NCBI GenBank assembly: GCA_902825965.1
Contig: CADEDA010000009.1
Span: forward strand, 85,585 to 149,584
DNA from: an uncultured Gemmatimonadota bacterium
GTDB lineage: Bacteria > Gemmatimonadota > Gemmatimonadetes > Gemmatimonadales > Gemmatimonadaceae
Reading direction: 5' to 3'
Length of the DNA: 64,000 nucleotides
This document shows, one piece after another, positions 43,694 through 52,700 of the stretch (its first letter is position 1; every line of letters starts with the position of its first letter). Below the pieces are notes generated by a model that saw nothing but the letters and a program-made list of their open reading frames with translations, was not told where the DNA came from and searched no databases. Position numbers and translations under genes: made by a program.

Positions 43694-45831
43694 ACACGAC
43701 CATGCGCAGCCGCCTCCCCGCGCGCGACGAATCCCTCGTGCAGCTCGGCGTGCGGTCGGACCGGTTCGACTACCTCGTGGCGCTCGCCGGCAACCCGAAC
43801 ACCGGCAAGAGCACCGTCTTCAACGCGTTCACGGGACTGCGCCAGCACACCGGCAACTGGCCCGGCAAGACGGTCACGCGCGCCGAAGGCTATTTCACGG
43901 TGGGCGGCGACCGGTTCAAGCTGATCGATCTCCCCGGGACCTACTCGCTGCAGGCGGCGACCACCGACGAGGAAGTGGCGCGCGATGCCCTGCTCTTCGG
44001 CAAGCCGGACGTGACGGTGATCGTGCTCGACGCCACGCGGCTCGAGCGCAACCTCAACCTGGCGCTGCAGGTGCTCGAGATCACGCCGCGCGTGGTGGTC
44101 TGCCTGAACCTGATGGACGAAGCCCGCCGCCTGGGCATCGCGGTCGACCCGACGGCGCTGTCGCGCGAGCTCGGGGTGCCAGTGGTGGCCGCAGCCGCCC
44201 GGCGCGGCGAGGGAGTGGACGCCCTCCGCGAGGCCGTGCGTGCCGTGGCGACAGGCAGTCTCGCCACCGCGCCACGGCTGGTGCGCGACTTCTCGCCGGC
44301 GATCGAGTCCGTCATCCGCGAGGTGGAGCGCGCGGTGCAGGCCGTGGAGCCCGAGCGCCCGAACGCCCGCTGGGTCGCGATGCGTCTGCTCAACGGCGAC
44401 GAGCGCGTGCAGGCCTCGATGCCCGAGTCGGTGGCGGCGCTCGCGAGCACGTTGCGCTGGCGACTGCCCTCGGACTTCCACGACCGGATCTCCGCGGCGC
44501 TGTTCGCCGCCGCGGAAGGCATCGCCGCGCGCTCCATGCTCAGTGGCGTGAAGCGGTTCCACTTCGACCTCGATCGCAGCCTCGACCGCTGGCTGACCAG
44601 CCCGGTCTTCGGCTTCCCGCTGATGATCGTGATGCTCGGCGTGGTGTTCTGGCTCACCATCGCCGGCGCGAACGTACCGTCGGGGATGATCGCGGACCTG
44701 CTCGTGGACAACGGGCATCCGTGGCTGCGCGGGCTGGCGGTGTCCGCCGGAGCGCCGGGATGGCTGATCGGCGTGACCATCGACGGCATGTACCTCGCGA
44801 CCGCCTGGGTGATCGCGGTGATGCTGCCGCCGATGGCGATCTTCTTCCCGCTGTTCACGCTGCTGGAGGACTTCGGCTACCTGCCGCGGGTGGCGTTCAA
44901 CCTCGACGGGCTCTTCCGCCGCGTGGGCGCGCACGGCAAGCAGGCGCTCACCATGTGCATGGGGTTCGGGTGCAACGCCGCGGGGGTAGTGGCCACGCGC
45001 GTCATCGACAGCCCGCGTGAACGTCTCGTCGCGATCATCACCAACAACTTCTCGCTCTGCAACGGGCGCTGGCCCACGCAGATCCTGATGGCCTCGCTGT
45101 TCCTGGGCACACTGGCGCCGGCCGCGGTCGGCGGGCTGATCTCGGCCAGCGCCGTCGTGGCGGTGACGCTGATCGGCGTCCTCCTGATGTTCCTCACGAG
45201 CTGGGTGCTCACGAGCACCGTGCTGCGCGGGGAGGCGACGAGCTTCAGCCTGGAGTTGCCGCCGTACCGCCCGCCCAACCTGCTGCAGACGCTGTACACC
45301 TCGCTGGTGGATCGCACGCTCATCGTCCTGTGGCGGGCGGTGGTGTTCGCGGCGCCCGCGGGCGCGGTGATCTGGCTCGTCGGCAACGTGGGCTGGAGCG
45401 GCGCGAGTGTGGCGGAGCACGTGATCGGCTGGCTCGACCCGGTCGGCATCCTCATCGGCCTCAACGGGGTGATCCTGCTGGCCTATGTGGTGGCGATCCC
45501 GGCGAATGAGATCGTGATCCCGACGGTGCTCATGCTCACGGTGCTCGCCGGTGGCACACCCGAGGCCGGCGCCGGAGCGGGCGTCATGTTCGAGCTCGAC
45601 GCGGACGAGATCGGCGCCCTGCTGCGCGCACACGGCTGGACGACGCTGACCGCCGTGAACCTCATGCTGTTCAGCCTGCTCCACAATCCGTGCTCGACGA
45701 CGATCTACACGATCTATCGCGAGACCCGCAGTGTGGGCTGGACCGCGCTCGCGACGCTGCTGCCCGTGGGGCTCGGGGTGGTGCTCTGCTTCCTCGTCGC
45801 GCAGGTGTGGCGGATCGTTGCCGGCGCTTGA
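43690..45831 (+). CDS. feoB: ferrous iron transporter FeoB
   Basis: The product has 713 residues. The N-terminal GTPase has G1 GNPNTGKS (34-41), a G3 DLPGTYSL, and G4 NLMD. The membrane domain has the Gly-Cys-rich gate MCMGFGCNAAGV and LFTLLEDFGYLPRVAF, plus the second gate-like SLLHNPCSTTIYT near the C-terminus. It transports Fe(II) across the inner membrane, dependent on GTP. ATG 43690 overlaps the regulator stop (ATGA). There is no separate feoA or feoC gene; FeoA domains are in the upstream protein. It is the last gene of the operon. Confidence 0.96.
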   Translation: MNTTMRSRLPARDESLVQLGVRSDRFDYLVALAGNPNTGKSTVFNAFTGLRQHTGNWPGKTVTRAEGYFTVGGDRFKLIDLPGTYSLQAATTDEEVARDALLFGKPDVTVIVLDATRLERNLNLALQVLEITPRVVVCLNLMDEARRLGIAVDPTALSRELGVPVVAAAARRGEGVDALREAVRAVATGSLATAPRLVRDFSPAIESVIREVERAVQAVEPERPNARWVAMRLLNGDERVQASMPESVAALASTLRWRLPSDFHDRISAALFAAAEGIAARSMLSGVKRFHFDLDRSLDRWLTSPVFGFPLMIVMLGVVFWLTIAGANVPSGMIADLLVDNGHPWLRGLAVSAGAPGWLIGVTIDGMYLATAWVIAVMLPPMAIFFPLFTLLEDFGYLPRVAFNLDGLFRRVGAHGKQALTMCMGFGCNAAGVVATRVIDSPRERLVAIITNNFSLCNGRWPTQILMASLFLGTLAPAAVGGLISASAVVAVTLIGVLLMFLTSWVLTSTVLRGEATSFSLELPPYRPPNLLQTLYTSLVDRTLIVLWRAVVFAAPAGAVIWLVGNVGWSGASVAEHVIGWLDPVGILIGLNGVILLAYVVAIPANEIVIPTVLMLTVLAGGTPEAGAGAGVMFELDADEIGALLRAHGWTTLTAVNLMLFSLLHNPCSTTIYTIYRETRSVGWTALATLLPVGLGVVLCFLVAQVWRIVAGA

Positions 45832-46200
45832 GGCGCCGGGCTCGCATCGAAGCCGGGCAACCGAGCGACCGAGCGACCGTTGCACCCACGCAACAGGGCC
45901 GTGACGAGGCGTGGCGTCCCTGCCGCCCGCGCCGCGCCGGCGAACGCGAACCTCCACCCGGTTCGATCGTCCAAGAAGTGCCGACACCCGTTCCCCGTGT
46001 CCCACGCATCTCTCCCGCCGTGACGCAGGTCGCGGGAGGAGCCGGGGTGCAGCGACCGGGTGGGCGGCGCGCGGCGCGAGGCGGCTAGATCGTTGGCACT
46101 ACGTGATTTGGCGACGCCCCCTTCGCGTTCTGCGCGGGTGGCACGATTCTCTCACGTTGTGACGTCAACCGGCGCTGTGCGGGCCTGCCGGTCACCCCCA
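45832..46200. other. non-coding stretch between feoB and the kinase operon
   Basis: About 370 bases without a credible gene; the short open frames here have unlikely Arg/Pro/Ser composition. A short tandem GAGCGACC repeat lies at about 45862-45879. No clear terminator hairpin follows feoB. The kinase operon promoter begins at the right end of this stretch. Confidence 0.5.
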
Positions 46201-46229
46201 TTGCCAAGGTTCTGAACGTGTCAGATATT
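46201..46229 (+). promoter_or_regulatory. sigma-70-type promoter of the kinase/FN3 operon
   Basis: TTGCCA (46201-46206), 17 bp, GATATT (46224-46229). Transcription would start near 46236, giving a leader of about 35 bases that includes AAGGA (46256-46260) ten bases before the ATG at 46271. Confidence 0.55.
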
Positions 46230-46270
46230 CGGCTCCCGGTGCCCGACAACTATATAAGGACCGGAACTGA

Positions 46271-48094
46271 ATGATTTGCGCGCATTGCAGCACGCCCGTC
46301 GCGGACGAGGCGCGTTTCTGTCATAGCTGCGGGTCGCTCGTGTCGGACGCCGAGGGCCAGGCCGCGGCGACGGCGTCGATGGACCAGTCCTCGTTCCGCA
46401 ACATGGAACGACTGCTGCGCGAAGATACCAAGGGCGAATACACCGTCGGGCACATGCTCGGCCGCGGCGGCATGGCCGTCGTCTACCTGGCGACCGAGAC
46501 GCAGCTCTCGCGCAAGGTCGCGCTCAAGGTGCTGCCGCCCGAGTTGACGTTCGGCCACGGCGTAGAGCGCTTCAAGCGCGAGGCGAAGACCGCCGCCGCA
46601 CTCGACCATCCCAACATCATCCCGATCTACCGCATCGGGTCGAGCGGCAAGATCTTCTGGTACGCGATGAAGTTCCTCGAGGGCAAGTCACTCGAGGACC
46701 TGCTGCGCGAGCGCGGCTCCCTGCCCCTGGACGAGGCGATCGACATCCTCGAGCAGGTCGCGGACGCGCTCGACTACGCGCACGAGCATCACGTGATCCA
46801 TCGCGACATCAAGCCCGCGAACGTGATGCTCGACAACCGCAACCGTGTCATCGTCACCGACTTCGGCATCGCCAAGGCGCTCACCGAGGGCAAGCTCACG
46901 GCGACGGACTCGGTGATCGGCACGCCCTACTTCATGAGCCCCGAGCAGGGCATGGGCAAGCCGGTCACGGGCGCCTCCGACCAGTACTCGGTGGCGGTGA
47001 TGGCGTATCGCATGCTCGCGGGCCATGTGCCCTTCGACGGCGACTCGGCGATCGACATCCTGCACAAGCACTGCATGTTCGAGGCGCCGAACCTCCACGA
47101 GGACCAGCCGGCGATCCCCGAGCACGTGGCGGCGGCGGTGGCGCGGGCGCTCTCCAAGCAGGGCGACCAGCGCTTCGCGACGGTGCACGACTTCGTGCAG
47201 TCGATGAAGGACCCGAACTTCGTGCCCACGCCGCTCGCGCGCCCCAGCGTCGCGACCGTTATGATGGATCCGGCGGAAGCGAAGAAGCTGCGCTCCGGCG
47301 CGCCCTCGCAGCCGGTGACGGGCAAGGCGAAGACCTCGGCGCCCAAGACCGCACCGATCTCGCAGGCCGAGAAGACCGTGGTGGCCAAGGTGAGTGGCGA
47401 GTCCTCGCCGCGCACGGTGGCCGCACCGGCCACGGCGGCCGCCGCACCCTCGCGGATGGGACTCTACATCGGCATCGCAGCCGTGGTACTCGGCGGTGGC
47501 GGCTTCGGCGTCTGGACGCTGATGTCCGGCAACCGGTCCGCCGGCGACCCCCCGGCGTCGGCGGTGGTGCAGAGCCCGACCAGCGGTACCGCAGCGCCGC
47601 AGGGGACGCCGCAAACGACCCCGCCGACGACGCCGAGCGCGGCACCGGCGGTCGACAGTGCGGCATTGCGCGCTGCGGCCGAGTCGGCGAGTGCGGCCGC
47701 ACGCAGTGCGGCGCCGGTGGAACCGCCGGCGAGCAAGGTGGCGACGCGCGACGAGCAGAAGGCCTCGCCCGCGCCGCGACCGCAGACGAAGGCGCCGGAG
47801 CCGAGGACGGCGACACCGCCGGTGCAGAGTGCACCGGTGCAGAGCGCGCCGGTGCAGAGCGCGCCCGCCGCCGATGCGATGGCGAAGTTGCAGATCTTCG
47901 TCTCGCCTCCGGCGGACATGACGATCGACGGCGACGCCGTCGGCACCAAGCAGTCCTACGTGCGAGACGTGATCGGTGGAACGCACCGCATCCTGCTCGC
48001 GAAAGATGGATTCGTCACGCTCGACACGATTGTCACGGTCAGCGGGGGCGAAACGAAGCGCTTCAGGTTCACGCTGCAACCCCGCCAGCCATGA
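46271..48094 (+). CDS. zinc-ribbon Ser/Thr protein kinase with PEGA domain
   Basis: The product has 607 residues. A zinc ribbon comes first (Cys3, Cys6, Cys17, Cys20). The kinase domain (~57-320) has the glycine loop LGRGGMAVVY, Lys86 (VALKVL), HRDIKPAN (177-184), DFG (197-199) and GTPYFMSPEQ, so it should be active. A Pro/Ala/Ser juxtamembrane linker leads to a single membrane helix (~396-419). The outside part is a disordered Ala/Pro/Gln region with QSAPV repeats and a PEGA domain (~546-607: VSPPADMTIDGDAVG...GTHRILLAKDGFVTLD). It thus spans the membrane, with the kinase in the cytoplasm. The stop overlaps the next start (ATGA). Likely substrates or ligands are the co-encoded envelope proteins. 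Confidence 0.95.
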   Translation: MICAHCSTPVADEARFCHSCGSLVSDAEGQAAATASMDQSSFRNMERLLREDTKGEYTVGHMLGRGGMAVVYLATETQLSRKVALKVLPPELTFGHGVERFKREAKTAAALDHPNIIPIYRIGSSGKIFWYAMKFLEGKSLEDLLRERGSLPLDEAIDILEQVADALDYAHEHHVIHRDIKPANVMLDNRNRVIVTDFGIAKALTEGKLTATDSVIGTPYFMSPEQGMGKPVTGASDQYSVAVMAYRMLAGHVPFDGDSAIDILHKHCMFEAPNLHEDQPAIPEHVAAAVARALSKQGDQRFATVHDFVQSMKDPNFVPTPLARPSVATVMMDPAEAKKLRSGAPSQPVTGKAKTSAPKTAPISQAEKTVVAKVSGESSPRTVAAPATAAAAPSRMGLYIGIAAVVLGGGGFGVWTLMSGNRSAGDPPASAVVQSPTSGTAAPQGTPQTTPPTTPSAAPAVDSAALRAAAESASAAARSAAPVEPPASKVATRDEQKASPAPRPQTKAPEPRTATPPVQSAPVQSAPVQSAPAADAMAKLQIFVSPPADMTIDGDAVGTKQSYVRDVIGGTHRILLAKDGFVTLDTIVTVSGGETKRFRFTLQPRQP

Positions 48095-49773
48095 TGCGTC
48101 GCCTCCTCTGCTCCGCCGTCCTCCTCCTCTCGCTCCCTGTCGCCGCTGCGGCGCAGGGAGCGTCGCGCGCCACGCTGCTCCGTGACGCGACGACGGCGTA
48201 CGAGAACTTCGAACCCGCCCGCGCGCTCGAGCTCGGCCGCGCGGCGCTCGATCCCGCGCTCGGCGCCCCGGACACCGTCTGGGTGCGCGCCGTGCACCTC
48301 GTCACGCAGGTGCTGAGCGAGACGGGCGAGGAGACCCTCGCGCGGACCTGGGCGCGCTGGGCGATGCGACTCAATCCCACGATGCGCATCGACTCGGTCA
48401 ACTTCCTGCCGGCCGTCGTCGCCACGCTGCGCACGGCCCGCACGGACGTCGGCACACGCACCGCCGGCGACGAGGTCACACGCGTGACCTACCAGTGGGC
48501 CGCGCGCACCTCGCGCGAGACCCAGGGCCGCGTGCGTGTCGATCCCTCCACCATGCCGGTGCCGGTGAGCGTGCTCGTGCGTGGTACGGGTGTGCTCCCG
48601 GCAGGCAACGGTCTCGCCCTCACGCCCGGCACCTACGACTTCGAAGTCAGCGCGAACGGCTACCTGCCGGCGCGCGTGCAGAAGGAACTGCTGCCCGGCG
48701 TGACGGTCACGCTGTCGTTCCAGCTCACCTCGGCAGCGGTCGTCGCCGGCAACATCGCCGAGCCGGTGCGCCAGCAGCTGTATCGCAGCACCGCGGCACT
48801 CAACGTGACGCGCTTCGGGGTCGCGGCGCCGGCCTGCGCGGCGGCGGCTGCGGTGGGCGGGCGCTTCCTCGTGACCTCCTACGCCGCCGTACGTGGTGCG
48901 GAGAGCCTCGCGGCCAGCTTCGGCGGGGTGAACGCGGGTGAGGGCATCCGCGTCGCCGCCCACGACGTGTCGGCGGACCTCGCCGTGCTCCTGCTCCCGA
49001 CGCCGCGGACGGACACGCTGCGCGTCGCGAGCACCGTCATCGACGGCCAGGCGGCCTGGGGCGTGGGCCTCACGCAGTGCCGCACGGCGAGTGACACCCG
49101 CGCGATCGTCGAGGAATGGCAGCGCCCGCTCGGCGCACTGCGACTCTCGGAGACCATCGCGCAGGGCGTCGCCGGCGCACCGCTGGTGGACTACCAGGGC
49201 CGGCTGCTGGGCGTGTTCGCCAACGCGCGCAGCGCACAGCCGGCACCGGCGGTGGGGTCGTTGCTCGAACAGGCGCGCCGCAACCTCGCCGCGCAGCAGA
49301 CGCTCACGCTCGGCGAACTCGCGCGTCGCGAGAACCACGCGTTCGGCGTGCTCGCGGTGACCGCGGACGTGCCGGGCGCGACCGCGAAGCTCACGCCGCG
49401 CGAGGGCTGGCACCTGCCGAGCGACGGCGTGACGGGCCCCGCCCCGCTGACCTTCAGCGGCCCGATGGGGCGCTACACGCTCGAGACGAGCGCCGCCGGG
49501 TTCGCGCCGAAGACCCAGGACGTGACGCTGCGTCCCGGCGAGACGGTGCGCCTGCAGGTGGTGCTGCGGACGGCGGTCGCGCAGGTGCCCAACAACGCCC
49601 TGCCCCCCGTGGGCTCGGTCAAAAAGGGTGGCATCCCGAAGTGGGTCTGGATCGCCGTGGTGGGTGGCGGTGCCGCGGCGGCCGCGGCCCTCGGCGGTGG
49701 TGGTGGTGGTGGCGGTGGAGGCGGTGGTGGTGGCGGCAACGGCACGATCACGGTCACGGTGACCAACCCCTGA
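48091..49773 (+). CDS. secreted PEGA protein with degenerate trypsin-like domain and C-terminal anchor
   Basis: The product has 560 residues. A signal peptide (to ~22), a helical region (~25-115) and a PEGA-like domain (~150-212) precede a region shaped like an HtrA/trypsin fold. The catalytic His position reads LVTSYAAVRG (260-269, where active relatives have TNxHVV), Asp296 is kept (SADLAVL), and the Ser motif reads GVAGAPLVD (359-367, Ser replaced by Ala361). It is therefore probably a non-catalytic scaffold. A second PEGA domain (~425-493) is followed by a membrane helix (WVWIAVVGGGAAAAAALG), a run of about 15 Gly and a short tail. It overlaps the kinase gene by 4 bases and ends 1 base before the FN3 gene. 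Confidence 0.85.
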   Translation: MMRRLLCSAVLLLSLPVAAAAQGASRATLLRDATTAYENFEPARALELGRAALDPALGAPDTVWVRAVHLVTQVLSETGEETLARTWARWAMRLNPTMRIDSVNFLPAVVATLRTARTDVGTRTAGDEVTRVTYQWAARTSRETQGRVRVDPSTMPVPVSVLVRGTGVLPAGNGLALTPGTYDFEVSANGYLPARVQKELLPGVTVTLSFQLTSAAVVAGNIAEPVRQQLYRSTAALNVTRFGVAAPACAAAAAVGGRFLVTSYAAVRGAESLAASFGGVNAGEGIRVAAHDVSADLAVLLLPTPRTDTLRVASTVIDGQAAWGVGLTQCRTASDTRAIVEEWQRPLGALRLSETIAQGVAGAPLVDYQGRLLGVFANARSAQPAPAVGSLLEQARRNLAAQQTLTLGELARRENHAFGVLAVTADVPGATAKLTPREGWHLPSDGVTGPAPLTFSGPMGRYTLETSAAGFAPKTQDVTLRPGETVRLQVVLRTAVAQVPNNALPPVGSVKKGGIPKWVWIAVVGGGAAAAAALGGGGGGGGGGGGGGGNGTITVTVTNP

Positions 49774-49774
49774 T

Positions 49775-52700
49775 ATGCTCATGAACCGGCGATCCCTCAC
49801 GCTGGCCAGCGCCCTGCTGGCCGGACTCGTCATCTCCTGCGACTCTCCCACCCGCGTCGAAACGACGGGTGTGATCGTGCCGCAGATCCGCACGATCCGC
49901 GACACCACCCAGCGCCTCACGCTGCCACTGGAAGCGGTGCGGGTGACCGTGCTGACCACCGGCGGCGCCGTGCTGCAGACGGTTCCCCTCACGCTCAACG
50001 CCTCCAACACCGCGTGGTCCGGCTCGGTGGAGAACGTGCCGCCGGGCACCTACACGGTGTTCGTCGAGGGCCTCGCGACGCCGGCGGGCTCCCCCGGCCT
50101 GCAGGTGCAGTTCTTCGGCATCAACACGAACGTCTCGGTGACCGCGGGCCAGCAGTCGGCCGCGCCGATCAACTTCGCGAGCGCCATCCCGACCATCACG
50201 CCGCTGCCGCCGGGCAACACCACGGCGTTCACGCAGACGGTCGTCTTCAGCGCCGTGCCGTCGGCGACCGGTTACACCGTCGAGGCCAGCCGCTCCAACA
50301 CCTTCACCAACCCGCTCCAGGCCACCTCGACGAGCACCACGGTGCCCATCTCGGTGACCGACGTGGGCACCTGGTTCCTCCGCGCGCGCCCCACGCTGCC
50401 CGGCACCGTCTCCCAGATCTCGTGGAGCGATCCGCAGCAGTTCACGATCATCTCCGACCTGGGCGGCCGCACGCCGGCCAACGCGACCGCGGTCCCGCTG
50501 CAGAGCGGGGTGCCCGACACGGTCCGTGACCGCAACATCACGCCGACCGATCGCCAGGGCTGGTACGCCATCACGGCGCGGCTCGGCGACTCCATCATCG
50601 CCGAGACGCGCGCGGCGCGCCTCACGCCGGCGTCGGCGCTCACCACCTCGCTGCAGATCCTGCGGCAGGACGGCGTCACGGTGCTCGGCGACGGCACCAC
50701 CCTGCCCGGTACCACCGACCGCCGCGCCGCGATCGTCGCGCCGGTGGCCGAGACCTTCCGCGTGCTGGTGGGCGGCACCACGCCCACGACCGTGGGCCAC
50801 TACGAGGTGATCCTCGAGATCCGCCGCCTCCCCGGCGCCCCGACGGGCCTGACGACCCTGGCCGCGACGGGCACCTCGACGACGCTCAACTGGACCGACA
50901 ACGCCGACAACGAGTCGACGTTCCGGATCGAGCGCTGCGCGGGCGTGGGCTGCGCGAACTTCGCGGAGATCGGAACGACCAACCCGGACATCACGACGTT
51001 CACCGACAACGGCCTCACCGCCGGTGAGTCGTATTCGTACCGCGTCCGGGCCCGCAACGGGATCGGCAACTCGGTCTACACCAACACCTCGACGATCGCG
51101 ATGGTCGCGCCGGCGGCGCCGAGCGTGCTCACCGCGCTCACGACCTCGTCGACCTCGATCACGATCAACTGGACCGACAACGCCTCCAACGAATCGGGCT
51201 TCCGGATCGAACGCTGCACCGGCGACGGCTGCACGTCGTTCGCCGAGGTTGCGACGGTGGGGCCGAACGTGACCACCTTCGCCAACAGCGGCCTCGGCGC
51301 GGGCAACCTGTTCGGGTACCGCGTGCGCGCGTACAACGGCGTGACCGAGTCGGCCTACAGCAACACCGCGCGCGCCGGCACGGTGCCACCCTCGGCGCCC
51401 ACCGGCCTGACGACGCAGACGCTCAGCGCGACGCAGATCCGCGTGCTCTGGACCGATCCGGCGAACGACGAGACGGGCTTCCGCATCGAGCGTTGCGGCG
51501 GCGCGGCCTGCAGTGACTTCGCGGAGATCGGCCAGGTCGCGTCGAACGTGACGCAGTACGATGACGCGACGGCGATCGCGGACGCGGTGTACCGCTACCG
51601 CGTGCGGGCGGTGAACGTCGTGGGGCTCGGTGCCTACTCAGTGCCGGTGCTCGGGGAGACCCGCGCGCCGGAGGCGCCGACCGGCTTGAGCGCCACGCTC
51701 ATCAGCGGCACGCGCATCGACCTCAGCTGGACCAACGCGTCGGCGTCCGCGAATGCGTTCGAGGTCCAGCGCTGCATCGGTGCCCTCTGCGACACGTTCG
51801 CGCCGCTCGACACCGTCGCGACGACCACGTTCTCGGACGTCTCGGTGTCGGTGAACAACAGCTACGGCTACCGCGTGCGGGCGCTCAACGCCGTGGGCGG
51901 CTCCGCTGCCTCGGCGAGCGCGACGGCCAATACCCTGCTCTCCACGCCGGCGTCCGGCCTCGCGGCCGTCACGCGGTCGGCGACCGTGATCCGGCTGACC
52001 TGGACCGACAACGCGTTCGACGAGACCGGCTTCGAGGTCTCGCGCTGCACGGGCGCGGGCTGCACGAACTTCGCCGCCATCGCGACGACGGCGGCGGGGG
52101 TCACGACGTTCGATGACTCCACGGCGACCGCGGGCGCGAGCTTCAGCTATCGCGTGGCGACGGTGAACCTGGCCGGGGTGTCCGCGCCGACCAACACCGC
52201 CACCGCCGCCACGATCGTCCCCACCGCGCCGACGACGCTGACGGCGACGACGCAGTCCAACACGCGCATCGACCTGGCGTGGACCGACGCCTCGGCGGAC
52301 GAGACCGGCTTCTATATCGAGCGCTGCACCGGTGCCGGCTGCAGCAACTTCGCCACCGTGGACTCGGTGGCGGCCGGCGTGACGGCATTCGAGGCCACCG
52401 GCCTCGCCTCGTCGACGACCTTCGTGTTCCGCGTGCGGGCCTACAACGCCGCCGGCGTGTCCGCGCCGTCCAATACCGCGAGCGCCGCAACGAACCTCCC
52501 GGCCATCCCGACACAGCTCCGCGCCCGCGTCTTCTCGGCCACGCGCATCGACCTCACGTGGACCGACAACGCCTCCGACGAACTGGGCGTCGCGATCGAA
52601 CGCTGCGCCGGTGCGGGCTGCACCGATTTCGCCGCCCTTCCGCCCAACGCGGCCGCGAACGCGGTGTCGATCAGTGACGCCACCGTGGCTGCGGGCACGA

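Noticed and set aside
43411..46005. An 864-codon minus-strand open frame opposite feoB
   Set aside because: Shadow of feoB with biased His/Arg/Gln composition.
45911..46162. A small plus-strand gene between feoB and the kinase
   Set aside because: Arg/Pro/Ser-rich translation without a ribosome binding site or pattern; treated as non-coding.
46251..46260. TATATAAGGA as the -10 of the kinase promoter
   Set aside because: No -35 fits upstream and it would leave almost no leader. Its AAGGA part works better as the ribosome binding site, and TTGCCA-N17-GATATT upstream is a better promoter.
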